The notes beneath the pieces were generated by a model, which ran no database searches, was not told the origin of the DNA, and saw only the letters and a list, made by a program, of their open reading frames with translations. Position numbers and translations under genes: made by a program. DNA of 64,000 nucleotides from Ensifer sp. IC3342 (GTDB lineage Bacteria > Pseudomonadota > Alphaproteobacteria > Rhizobiales > Rhizobiaceae), in the NCBI RefSeq assembly GCF_020193655.1, contig NZ_JADYVE010000011.1, positions 1 to 64,000 of the forward strand. The letters run 5' to 3'. Every line of letters begins with the position of its first letter. The stretch's first letter is position 1. Below, in pieces: positions 52,136 through 60,806 of this stretch.

Positions 52136-53029
52136 TCAGGCGTTTGCAGTGCCGCGGGTGACGGCGCGGCCGATCAGCGCGATCATGCGGTCGAGGAGGA
52201 AGCCGACGATGCCGACATAGATCAGCGCCACGATGATGTCGCTGATCAGCGACGAGTTCCAGGCGTCCCAGATGAAGAAGCCGATGCCGACGCCGCCGAT
52301 CAGCATCTCGGCAGCCACGATCGCCAGCCAGGAGAGGCCGATGCCGATCCTCAAGCCCGTGAAGATGTAAGGGGCGGCGGCGGGCAGCATGATCTTGCCG
52401 AAATATTCGAAACCGTTCAGTCGCAGCACCTTGGCGACGTTCTGGTAATCCTGCGGGATGTTGCGGATGCCGACCGCGGTGTTGATGATAATCGGCCAGA
52501 TAGCCGTGATGAAGATGACGAAGATCGCCGAGGGGTTGCCGTCCTGGAAGGCGGCAAGCGAAAGCGGCAGCCAGGCGAGCGGCGGCACGGTGCGCAGCAC
52601 CTGGAAGATCGGATCGAGGCCGCGCATCGCGAGGGCGCTCTGGCCGACGAGCGTGCCCAGCGCCACGCCTACCGCGGCGGCCATGGCATAGCCGAGCGCG
52701 ACGCGCTGCAGACTGGCGAACACGTGCCAGAAGAGGCCCTGGTCGACACCCTGGCCGGTGTAGAAGGGATGTGCGATCAGCTCCCAGCTCTCCTCGAGGA
52801 CGCGCGTCGGGGCGGGCAGGCTCGACTCCGGCGACGAACAGGTCAGCTGCCACGCGAGGATCAAGAGCGTCAGCGTGACGAGCAGCGGCAAGAGATTCGT
52901 GGCGGCCGTGGCAGCGAGGCGAGACAGCCGGCTGTCGATGCCCGGACTTGCCGTGTGCCCGAGAGCGATGACCTGAGCGGGAGACTGCGGCGTCGGCTCC
53001 GGGTTGAGCTTGAGATTGGTGACGGACAT
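52136..53029 (-). CDS. Nitrate-type ABC transporter permease, NrtB-like
   Basis: A 297-residue permease with about six helices. Features of the NrtB/SsuC group include PAPTRVLEESWELIAHPFY, the HVFASLQRVALGYAMAAAVG loop and LPLSLAAFQDGNPSAIFVIF. It lies between the binding-protein and ATPase genes. Confidence 0.92.
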   Translation of the reverse strand: MSVTNLKLNPEPTPQSPAQVIALGHTASPGIDSRLSRLAATAATNLLPLLVTLTLLILAWQLTCSSPESSLPAPTRVLEESWELIAHPFYTGQGVDQGLFWHVFASLQRVALGYAMAAAVGVALGTLVGQSALAMRGLDPIFQVLRTVPPLAWLPLSLAAFQDGNPSAIFVIFITAIWPIIINTAVGIRNIPQDYQNVAKVLRLNGFEYFGKIMLPAAAPYIFTGLRIGIGLSWLAIVAAEMLIGGVGIGFFIWDAWNSSLISDIIVALIYVGIVGFLLDRMIALIGRAVTRGTANA

Positions 53030-53092
53030 CCCGTTCTCCTAAGGGTTACGGTCGAAGGCAGCCGGGCCAGGGCCCCGGCCGCCAGTGCGGCA

Positions 53093-54385
53093 TCAGGCGA
53101 TACGGCTGATTGCCAGGCTCTTCAGGTACGCTTCGGGGTTGGCGGGATCGAAGACCTTGCCGTCGAAGAGGGTCTCCGGACCGCGCGAGGTCGAGGCCGG
53201 GATGTCGCCGACACCGAGGTCCTTTGCCGCTTCGCGCCAGATGTCCTCGCGGTTCACCTTGGCGATCAGCCCCTTGACGTCCGTGTCCGGCGCGAGCTTG
53301 CCCCAGCGGATGTTCTCGGTGAGGAACCAGGCGTCATGACTCTGGAACGGATAGGAGGCGTGGTCGCGCCAGAACTTCATGAGGTGCGGGCTGTCTTCCA
53401 CGACCTTGCCGTAGCCGTAGTCGTATTCGCCCTTCAGCCGACCGACGATGTCCTTGGGCGGCACGTTGAACCAGCTGCGCTTGCCGACGATCTTGGCGAG
53501 CTCTTCCTTGTTCGCCATGTCGTCGCACCATTGCGCGGCCTCCTCGACCGCCATGACCAGCGCCTTGGTCGCACGCGGATTCCTCTCGACCCAGTCGGCG
53601 CGCATCGCGAAGGATTTCTCCGGATGCTTGGCCCAGATCTCGGCGGTATTGACGGCGGTGTAGCCGATCTTCTGGTTGACGAGCTGCGCATTCCAGGGCT
53701 CGCCGACGCAGAAACAGTCCATGGTGCCGACCTTCATGTTGGCGACCATCTGCGGCGGCGGGACGACGATCGTCTCGACGTCCTTGTCCGGGTCGATGCC
53801 GCCCGCGGCGAGCCAATAGCGGATCCAGAGGTCGTGCGTGCCGCCGGGGAAGGTCATGGCCACCTTCGCCGCTGCGCCCTCGGCCTTTTTCTTGGCGAAG
53901 GCTTCCTTGAGGACCGAGGCGTCAAGGCCGACCTTCAGATCGGCATAGGCAGCGCCGACCGAGATCGCCTGGGCATCGAGATTGAGCCGTGCCAGGATCA
54001 CCATCGGCAGCGGCTGGTTGTTCTGCGTCACCTTGCCGGTCGAGATGAGATAGGGCATCGGCGTCAGGATATGGGCACCATCGATGCCGGCGCCGGCCGA
54101 GCCAAGCACCAGGTTGTCGCGGGTCGTCCCCCAGGAGGCCTGCTTCACGACGTCCACTTCGGTCATGCCGTACTTGTCGAAGAAGCCCTTTTCCTTGGCG
54201 ATGACAAGCGGTGCGGAATCGGTCAGCGCAATGAAGCCGAGGATGGCCTTGGTGGTCTCCGGACCGGCGCCCTGCGCAAAGGCCCCTGAGGGCAGCAGCG
54301 TTTTCGCCGCGCCGACCATGGCGGCCGTCGCGGTAGTCTTCAGAAGGCTGCGGCGGGTCAGGCCGCCGATCGAAGTCTTGGTCAT
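53093..54385 (-). CDS. Nitrate-type ABC transporter binding protein, NrtA-like, Tat-exported
   Basis: A 430-residue binding protein. The N-terminus has a twin-arginine signal (LTRRSLLKTTATAAMVGAAK). The mature part fits the NrtA/CmpA family: SAPLVIAKEKGFFDKYGMTE, GTMDCFCVGEPWNAQLVNQK and MADNK-like acidic loops. Nitrate is the likely ligand; bicarbonate or cyanate relatives share the fold. No nitrate reductase gene lies in the window. The upstream gap of about 300 bp (54386-54683) is AT-rich near 54600-54680 and may hold the promoter. Confidence 0.9.
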   Translation of the reverse strand: MTKTSIGGLTRRSLLKTTATAAMVGAAKTLLPSGAFAQGAGPETTKAILGFIALTDSAPLVIAKEKGFFDKYGMTEVDVVKQASWGTTRDNLVLGSAGAGIDGAHILTPMPYLISTGKVTQNNQPLPMVILARLNLDAQAISVGAAYADLKVGLDASVLKEAFAKKKAEGAAAKVAMTFPGGTHDLWIRYWLAAGGIDPDKDVETIVVPPPQMVANMKVGTMDCFCVGEPWNAQLVNQKIGYTAVNTAEIWAKHPEKSFAMRADWVERNPRATKALVMAVEEAAQWCDDMANKEELAKIVGKRSWFNVPPKDIVGRLKGEYDYGYGKVVEDSPHLMKFWRDHASYPFQSHDAWFLTENIRWGKLAPDTDVKGLIAKVNREDIWREAAKDLGVGDIPASTSRGPETLFDGKVFDPANPEAYLKSLAISRIA

Positions 54386-54779
54386 CCGTACGTTCCCTCA
54401 ATTTGTTGGCCGGTCGAAAACCGACAAAAAAACGCCGCTTGGACGTTGCGCTCCTGGGGGCTGGGAGAATCCCTTTGGAGACAAGGACCTTGCGACGTCG
54501 GTGTCGTTGGCAGGCGTTATCGGCGCCTGAGCTCGCTTCAAATCGCCGTTGACCGAAGCAAATAGTGAAACGCAAGCGTCGTGCCAGTTTTGCCCAAGAT
54601 CCACGTATTGTTGAATTTAAAAGGTAAAATGAGATATCTGGGGTATGCCTAAAAAATGGATATTAGCTTTTGATGATTAAGTATTGTGCGCTGCGGCATA
54701 TTTGGATGGATTTCCATGCCGCCTAAACAAGCAACGCTGCCGCTCAGATGTCGCCGAGCGAAGGCTGGGGGGAGGCGGG

Positions 54780-55371
54780 GCGCATTTGCGTAAATCGGCC
54801 TGGAAGGCTCGAGGTCGCCCCCTGTTTCCCAAAGCCCTGGCGCGGGAAATAGCTGCCGGCATCATCGCCAAGGCCAAGAAGCAAAACCGGAATGTGCTGA
54901 CGAGCAGCGGTGCCGTAGCGCAAACCGCGGAGGACTTGCTGGCTGGAGCGGATACGGAACCATCGGACCACTACAAAGCCAGCATGCAAGTGCAGATGAT
55001 CCCCCTGCTTAGCGGCTATGCAAAGATCGCGTTCGGCTTCCTTCATTTCGCCCTTGGAGAGCAGTGGACGTTTTCGAAGGGTGCGACGGCCCTGAGAGCA
55101 GTTTCGCGCGGGCAAGGAAACGGCGACGGAGGTCAAAAGCCTTGTCGTACAAGGACGACCCGAAATCAGATCTCTCTTTCTTGGGCAGGAAGCCGCCGAT
55201 CCCAGAACGCATCTGCTGGGTATAGTCCCCCAAGGAAATCCACTAGTCCTAGTCTCCCTGTTTGGCGGCACATTTACCTACGGCTTCAAGGTCGCAATAC
55301 CAGGCGGGCCTCGAAGCCTTCATCAAGCGCCCGCTCCGGCGGCAACCTTCCGGAACGGTGATCCCGAAACC
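54780..55371 (+). pseudogene. Frameshifted gene of unknown function
   Basis: Two plus-strand frames each give protein-like sequence and look like one broken gene. The first frame has GRPLFPKALAREIAAGIIAK and QVQMIPLLSGYAKIAFGFLH, then FALGEQWTFSKGATALRAVS. From about 55095 the second frame continues with TEVKSLVVQGRPEIRSLFLG and THLLGIVPQGNPLVLVSLFG. The start is unclear. I associate the pattern with HNH-type endonuclease or similar unknown proteins only weakly, so function is left open. Confidence 0.5.
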
Positions 55372-56151
55372 ATGAACCGGCGCTTCGTATACCTCGAACA
55401 GGCCGAACAGGGCATGATTGGGGATCATGCATATCGGCTTCAGGAGGTTTTTCACGACGTCATCATAGCAGGTGAAGAATGGAGCATCAGGGTGCCAGAG
55501 AACCCTGGCGTGCCCCCGATGGTCGAGACATTTGCGGATCAGGAAGCGGAATGCCCTGTCCTTGATCCAGAATTCTTGCAGAAAGCACTCAGTCTGGCCA
55601 GAGATCGGGCTCTTCAGGTTCGCGCGGAAATCTCTGCCGATTGGCCCCGACGGTCTACCAAACCTGACCTTGGTGGTGTGGTTCGACATCCGCTAAGCCG
55701 CGACGAGTCGGCTGTGTGGTTCTGTCTACATTGCGATGGAAAGATCACCGGCGCCCAGATCGCTCAGAACCTCTGGCATTGCCCGGGATGCGGGGCATCG
55801 CCTATCGACATCTTTGACACGCCATTCTGGTCTGATGATGGCGGCAAGTCCTTCCTCCCGGTGAAAACTGACGGTGCCGTGGATAGAGACGAGCCCGATT
55901 TCCGGTTAGAGAGGCTTTCGTCCCGCCCGCCAGGGACCGAGCATGCGAGTGAACGAGAACTCTCCCGGCTTGGTGTCGCCCAGCCCCCAAGCTCGGGCCG
56001 CCTCGAGCGTCGAGGAGACGCCAATATCGAGGAAGAAGGGTCCGTCTTTCTCATACCCCTTAGCGATATCGATGGGCGCGCCATGGCCCATGGCAGCCAG
56101 CGTGTGAAGCTCTATGACATCGCGCCCTGTGGCGTCTTGCCAGATTTGTAA
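55372..56151 (+). CDS. Hypothetical protein with a zinc-ribbon-like motif
   Basis: A 259-residue open frame. The first 170 or so residues look truly coding (MNRRFVYLEQAEQGMIGDHA and VLDPEFLQKALSLARDRALQ), with a Cys4 zinc-ribbon-like motif: CLHC near residue 125 and CPGC about 20 residues later. The last 80 residues look less protein-like and overlap the end of the convergent esterase gene by 246 bp, so the true 3' end may have been lost or replaced. The reading frame is continuous with the second half of the frameshifted gene before it, so this could also be part of that gene. Function unknown. Confidence 0.5.
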   Translation: MNRRFVYLEQAEQGMIGDHAYRLQEVFHDVIIAGEEWSIRVPENPGVPPMVETFADQEAECPVLDPEFLQKALSLARDRALQVRAEISADWPRRSTKPDLGGVVRHPLSRDESAVWFCLHCDGKITGAQIAQNLWHCPGCGASPIDIFDTPFWSDDGGKSFLPVKTDGAVDRDEPDFRLERLSSRPPGTEHASERELSRLGVAQPPSSGRLERRGDANIEEEGSVFLIPLSDIDGRAMAHGSQRVKLYDIAPCGVLPDL

Positions 56152-56922
56152 GGTGTGGTCACCTCGCTGCTGAGAGATGGTCGGGCGTGATTGGACGCAG
56201 TGTACGCCTCGCCATTGGTCCACAATGGCCCTGGCATTGGCGGGGGCCACCGTATCGTCTCCGCCGCCATGCCAGACGGAGATTGCTGGCCAAGATCCCT
56301 CGTGGTCCGAAGCACTGCGGAGCTTAGCCTGAAGTGCCAGCCCACTCGGAAGGCCATAGCCTCTCATCCGATCGAACGCCTGCGGCACCGTCGAGGCAGA
56401 CATGTACGGCAGACCTGCAAGAATTGCTCCCGCCGTGAACACTTCGGGATAGGCGGCCAACATAGCGTTAGCCATGGCTCCGCCAGCCGATAGGCCGGTT
56501 ATAAATATCCTGTTCCGATCCAGGCAGTACCTGTCGACCATGTGATCGATCATCTGCCGGATGGACATAGCCTCTCCGGAGTCCCGTCTGACGTCGACCG
56601 GGTTGAACCAGTTGAAACACAGGTTGGTGTTGTTCGAGCGGACCTGTTCCGGAAAGAGCACCGCGAATCCACGCTCCTCGCCAAGGCCGGACCAACCGGA
56701 ACAATGGTCGTAAACTGACGCCGACTGCGTGCATCCGTGCAGCGCCACTACGAGTGCAGGGGCAGGCGTTATATTCGCTGGTACATGGCACCAGGCGCGT
56801 AGTCCACCGGGGTTCAATCCAAAGCGATTAAGAGGTCTGAGTCGTGGGGAGGAGCGCGTCGGAACCTCCGGAACGGATCGAAATCCCTTGATCCGCCTCA
56901 ACGTGTCCGCAAGTGACCTCAT
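55906..56922 (-). CDS. PHB-depolymerase-family esterase (LpqC-like)
   Basis: A 338-residue alpha/beta hydrolase. The oxyanion region reads PALVVALHGCTQSASVYD, the nucleophile Ser is in GLSAGGAM near residue 145, the Asp in GGGDDTVAP near residue 220 and the His in MGHGAP near residue 285. No signal peptide is visible, so it may be cytoplasmic or act on a storage polymer. It lies inside the degraded island but appears intact. It could hydrolyse poly-3-hydroxybutyrate or other esters. Confidence 0.87.
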   Translation of the reverse strand: MRSLADTLRRIKGFRSVPEVPTRSSPRLRPLNRFGLNPGGLRAWCHVPANITPAPALVVALHGCTQSASVYDHCSGWSGLGEERGFAVLFPEQVRSNNTNLCFNWFNPVDVRRDSGEAMSIRQMIDHMVDRYCLDRNRIFITGLSAGGAMANAMLAAYPEVFTAGAILAGLPYMSASTVPQAFDRMRGYGLPSGLALQAKLRSASDHEGSWPAISVWHGGGDDTVAPANARAIVDQWRGVHCVQSRPTISQQRGDHTLQIWQDATGRDVIELHTLAAMGHGAPIDIAKGYEKDGPFFLDIGVSSTLEAARAWGLGDTKPGEFSFTRMLGPWRAGRKPL

Positions 56923-57100
56923 GGTGCCTCCTTGTTACTACCGAGCCACTCTCTAAACGGCTACGGCGCGAATTGGTTGCTGCAGTGCACAAAAATAACG
57001 GATTGGCGGACGTCGGTCGGCTTTGTGAGCCTCTGAACATTTGACCTCCTCAGGCCGAGCTGTCTGGACGTTCAGACGACGGGCGCTACGTTGATGGCGC

Positions 57101-57664
57101 ATGTGTAACGACTACGAGCAGCACATTAGATATGCCGAATACTGCAAGATGATGCAGGAGCTCACGCTCGGTACCCCTTCGCATCAAACGGAACTCGATC
57201 TGCCGCAAGCGGACGACGTCCGGATTGGTGACACCGGACCCGTAATGAGAGCTGCAGGTGGAAACGTGGTCGAACTCGCGCCGATGACGTTCGGCTTCCC
57301 GCCGCCAGAAGGACGCAAGGGCGGAGGGGCGCAGCTTTGCAGAGAGCAGGCGATGCCTCATACCCGCGTCGGCCTTCTTCGAGTTCACCGGTACAAAGTA
57401 TCCGAAGGCCAAGCATCGGGTCACGCTGACGCGCCTTTCATGGCGATTGCCGGACTCTGGCGGGAAGGGCAGGAAAACCAACCGCGTCATTTACAATGCT
57501 GACCACGGAACCCGGCCCTGATGTCGCGCCTATCCACAACCGCCAGATCGTCGTTCTGCTGCCGCGGGATTGGAAGCACTGGCTCGACCTGTCGAAGCCG
57601 GAGAGGGAGCTTCTGCGGCCGCTTCCCGAGAAAGCCTCCACGTCGAGGCGGTCAGCTCAGGCAG
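57101..57664 (+). pseudogene. SOS-response-associated peptidase (SRAP/YedK) pseudogene
   Basis: SRAP proteins bind abasic sites in single-stranded DNA through Cys2. The start MCNDYEQHIRYAEYC has that Cys. The match then jumps between frames: MTFGFPPPEGRKGG in the first, CLIPASAFFEFTGTKYPKAK in a second (57352-57430), back to APFMAIAGLWREGQ, then MLTTEPGPDVAPIHNRQIVV in a third from 57496, and finally SLHVEAVSSGSD in yet another. At least four frameshifts make it inactive. Confidence 0.85.
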
Positions 57665-57874
57665 CGATTGATGATCGACCGATTGACATTCCCGTCGGAA
57701 AAGGCGGCCTTCGCATGTTTCGACAGGCTGTTGTCGGGCAAGGCATCACCGGCGCTAACCCAGATCGCGTCACCGGAAGACGGTAGAATTCGATCGATCA
57801 GCATCGCTTCTTCCAGTTGCGTATATTGTGGTGGGGTGAACTACTGTGCCGCGTATGAGTGATTCCCAAGGCGG
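57665..57874 (+). other. Short unassigned stretch after the SRAP pseudogene
   Basis: About 210 bp. One plus-strand frame reads LTFPSEKAAFACFDRLLSGK, which looks protein-like, but no start, ribosome site or family is clear. It may be a remnant of another gene. Confidence 0.3.
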
Positions 57875-58177
57875 GTGAATGGCTACTACCGTACGATCGA
57901 GATCGAAAATTTCCGCGGCATAAAAAGCCTGAAATGGCACCCGAGGCCGGGTCTCGACTGCCTTATCGGCCCGGGAGACAATGGGAAGTCCACGATCCTT
58001 GACGCGATCGACCTCTGCCTCGGAGCAAGGAGAACGGTACAGTTAACTGATGCCGATTTCTGTGCGTTGGCTGTCGACAACGCCACAAACATCACCCTCA
58101 CGTTCGGAGACCTCGGTCCGGAACTGAAGTCGATCGACGGCTACGGAATCTATCTGAGAGGGTACGATCATTTTTGA
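57875..58177 (+). pseudogene. Truncated OLD-family ATP-dependent nuclease
   Basis: Only the first 100 residues of a protein that is normally about 550-700. It begins MNGYYRTIEIENFRGIKSLK (the AAA ATPase strand), followed by Walker A IGPGDNGKSTILDAID and GLELG-like later residues (ITLTFGDLGPELKSIDGYGI). It stops at YLRGYDHF-TGA, before the ABC signature and the Toprim nuclease domain. OLD proteins include the Gabija subunit GajA. Start is GTG 57875 with a poor ribosome site. Confidence 0.8.
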
Positions 58178-58283
58178 ACTGTGCTCGGCTACCAGAGACT
58201 TGGTCGGTAGGGATGTGATAGTAGTTTCTGGAAAACTTTTGATTCAGGCACGTCAGTCAAACCGCGGACCAATGGTGTCTTAA

Positions 58284-59447
58284 GTGTTCGGCCGGATCCG
58301 TTCTGTTGTAAGCTTGGCAGTGGCGGCGACAGCTCTCGCCGGATCGCTGATGGCCTTCTACTCGTCGCCCTTTGCTGGCGCACTGGCTCTGCTATTCGAT
58401 GGCGAACCGGAGGTCATCACACGATATAGGCTGCAGCGCCTTTCTACAGAAGCACTGGTGAAAGAGATCCGTACGGCAGTTGAAGGGGACGAGTTTTCCG
58501 ACGCCGAGGATCTGGTGAGAATCGGGCAGGAACTCGGGCACCAGATTCCCCCCGACGTTGCTGCCTCCACTGTCGAACCGGTCACTGAAGCGGCCTGGCG
58601 GAATTCGACTGGATTTTTCCAAGGTTTCATCTACGGCGAAGTCAACTCGATACCCAGCATTCTTGGTGCGGTGGCCGCCGATTATTTCGTGTTCGGCGAC
58701 GTCCGTGACACCTACACGCAGGGAAGCAAATTTGTGGTTGGCGACGACTATGATCGTTTCACGCTCGGTGCCTCACTGTTCGGGATTGCAACGCTCGCCC
58801 CAGGCACAGGGGCATTCGATGCAGGAGCCTCCATCCTGAAGAACGCCAACAAGGCACGCAAGCTGAGCACCAAGCTGACGGCGCACCTCGTCCGTTCGGC
58901 AAATGAAGCCATTGACGTCGACATCCTGAAGAGGGGTCTGACCTCGATGCCAGCGCCGAAAGTCTCCATTTCGAGTCTCTCGCGTCTAACGAAGGAAGCA
59001 GCGGATTTCAAAATCGACGACGTCCGGAAACTCGATTTCTCGAAGCTCGAGGGGGCTGTGAAGGAAGCTTGGCCCATCGATACCTCTGCTATCCGCAGGC
59101 AGTTTGACGGTGTGTTGAAGCCAGCGGCCATCGAAGAGCTTCGGGTCGCAGCCTCGAGCATAGGCGGCATCCAGAACTACGCCGGCTTCCGCTCCGTGTT
59201 CAAGGCTATCGAACGGGCCGACAGTCCTGCCGAACTTGATCGCTTCAAGTCCCTCGCGAAGGGGATGGGAGATCGGACGGCTGGTGTCATACGGCTGTTC
59301 GGCAAAGGCGCGATCTGGCTCGGCGATCTTGTGTTCGAAATCGCGGCCGCAATCGTGTTCGCGATCGTTTGGTCCGTCGGGGCCGCATGGACAGCCGTCA
59401 CATTTCTTCTGAATCTTCGCCGAGTTCTTCGATCTCAAGTGGTGTGA
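58284..59447 (+). CDS. Membrane protein of unknown function, 387 residues
   Basis: A long intact open frame in the degraded island. Hydrophobic segments lie at about residues 8-40 (VVSLAVAATALAGSLMAFYS, then AGALALLF), in the middle (FTLGASLFGIATLAPGTG) and near the C-terminus (VFEIAAAIVFAIVWSVGAAW). Between them are charged helical parts (TRYRLQRLSTEALVKEIRTA). The segment VGDDYDRFTLGASLFGIATL...GTGAFDAGASILKNANKA recalls the pre-toxin regions of polymorphic toxins, but I see no toxin domain. The start is doubtful: GTG 58284 follows a TAA directly and has no good ribosome site, so it may be 5'-truncated. Confidence 0.6.
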   Translation: MFGRIRSVVSLAVAATALAGSLMAFYSSPFAGALALLFDGEPEVITRYRLQRLSTEALVKEIRTAVEGDEFSDAEDLVRIGQELGHQIPPDVAASTVEPVTEAAWRNSTGFFQGFIYGEVNSIPSILGAVAADYFVFGDVRDTYTQGSKFVVGDDYDRFTLGASLFGIATLAPGTGAFDAGASILKNANKARKLSTKLTAHLVRSANEAIDVDILKRGLTSMPAPKVSISSLSRLTKEAADFKIDDVRKLDFSKLEGAVKEAWPIDTSAIRRQFDGVLKPAAIEELRVAASSIGGIQNYAGFRSVFKAIERADSPAELDRFKSLAKGMGDRTAGVIRLFGKGAIWLGDLVFEIAAAIVFAIVWSVGAAWTAVTFLLNLRRVLRSQVV

Positions 59448-59634
59448 CAATGAGGTCTCTCTGGTGCCCGCGGCAACCAACACCTGTGCCGTTCGGTGGC
59501 TCACCGCATTTCCTCAACGGCACATCAAACTGGGCTTGCCCCGCTCTCAACGAGCCAGACCCTGACTTCTCCGCCATCGCGGAGCGTTTGGCACCGCCAA
59601 CCCAGGAGTTTTGTTCCAGAGCTAAGATCCAAGT

Positions 59635-60102
59635 TCACTCGAACTTCAGACTAATCTTTCTGCGGCCAGGAGGTGGAGACACCGTCTCGGGTGTTGACGC
59701 CGCTCTCTTTCCCAAACCGGACGCGCGGGCGAGTTCCGAACGTTGGCGCGCGTAGTTCTTAGCCGTCATCGGATAGTCGGCTGGAAGCTTCCACTTTTCG
59801 CGGTATTGTTCCGGTGTCAGGCCGTACTTTGCCATCAGGTGGCGCTTCAGCGATTTGAACTTCTTGCCATCCTCCAGGCAAATGATGAAGTCGTCGCCCA
59901 CTGATTTTTTGACCGAAACGGCGGGTCGTTGCGGCTCGACGGCAGGCTCGGCTTGAGAGTTTCCGTCCAGCGAGGCGTAGATCTGTTGGATAAGGTTCGG
60001 CAAATCTCCCGCGGGAACGACATTGCGGCTTAGATAGGCGGCGGCGACCCGGCTGGTGAGTTCCAGTCTCCGCTCTTCTCTGTCCGAACGCGATTCGGTC
60101 AA
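59635..60102 (-). CDS. MucR/Ros family regulator with altered zinc finger
   Basis: A 155-residue regulator of the MucR/Ros family, which in rhizobia controls exopolysaccharide, motility and cell cycle. The conserved core reads ICLEDGKKFKSLKRHLMAKYGLTPEQYREKW, where the first Cys and first His are kept but the second Cys is Asp and the second His is missing. Some Mesorhizobium Ros homologues also fold without the full zinc set. I chose TTG at 60102 (LTESRSDREE) with AGAGGAG upstream. The basic C-terminal tail GRRKISLKFE is present. Confidence 0.87.
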   Translation of the reverse strand: MTESRSDREERRLELTSRVAAAYLSRNVVPAGDLPNLIQQIYASLDGNSQAEPAVEPQRPAVSVKKSVGDDFIICLEDGKKFKSLKRHLMAKYGLTPEQYREKWKLPADYPMTAKNYARQRSELARASGLGKRAASTPETVSPPPGRRKISLKFE

Positions 60103-60341
60103 TGCTCTTCTCCTCTGCAATCTACCCAGATCAGATTAGCGTCGGTGCATTTCAGGTCTTTAGGTCGGGAGGAAGGCGGCTCCACTGATCGGGTAGGGTT
60201 ATCGACAGATTTCCGCTCGGTTGAGCGTAGGCGCTCAGGTTATCCCGGCATTCTCATTGCCAGAATCGCGTCCGCTTTCTATCGTCACACCTGCTTCGCC
60301 GCGTTCCTGACGCGTACAAGCCAGAGGAATACTGAACAACG

Positions 60342-60806
60342 ATGGCATTACAGTTCGATATGTTTTCGTCCCCCCCCCGCGAGACGAACGATGATGCTGT
60401 CATCACGCTCCGCCGGACGGCGAGACGAGGCGACGAAAAGCAGCTCGATAACGAAGGGATGGCGCGGCTTCTGGAGGAGACCGGTGACTATCGTGTCCTG
60501 CGCAGACTGATCGGCCGCGAGGTGGTCGATGCCCCTCGACCGGGTTTCCCACGTGTTGGGGTACTCGTTGACACAGAGACCACGGGCCTCGACCATCGCA
60601 AGGACGAGATCATCGAGATAGGCGCAGTCGCGTTCACGTTCGACGATGAGGGCGACATTGGCGACGTTACGGGTGTCTACGGCGGCCTTCGACAGCCGTC
60701 GAACCCCATCCCGCCGGAGATCACCCGCCTCACGGGCATTACCACATGGCCAGCTCACGACGTAAGCTTGGCTGACCTGAATCGCCGGGCGTTCTCGATT
60801 TCCTGA
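60342..60806 (+). pseudogene. Truncated DEDDh 3'-5' exonuclease (DnaQ-like)
   Basis: The first 155 residues of an exonuclease. The N-terminal extension (ALQFDMFSSPPRETNDDAVI) precedes the nuclease core GVLVDTETTGLDHRKDEIIE, which holds the first DxE metal motif, and continues to PSNPIPPEITRLTGITT. The family pattern breaks at about 60745, and the remaining motifs (second D, HxxxxD) are missing. The break lies just before the end of the minus-strand ORF that follows, so this is a rearrangement junction. Confidence 0.78.

Noticed and set aside
52724..54289. A 521-residue plus-strand frame opposite the nitrate transporter genes
   Set aside because: Shadow frame of nrtB/nrtA-like genes with no domain resemblance.
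54744..55271. A 175-residue minus-strand frame over the frameshifted gene
   Set aside because: It mirrors the plus-strand protein-like frames and shows no family pattern.
55249..55689. A 146-residue minus-strand frame in the island
   Set aside because: The plus strand over the same bases has a Cys4 motif downstream and better protein character; the minus frame looks like its shadow.
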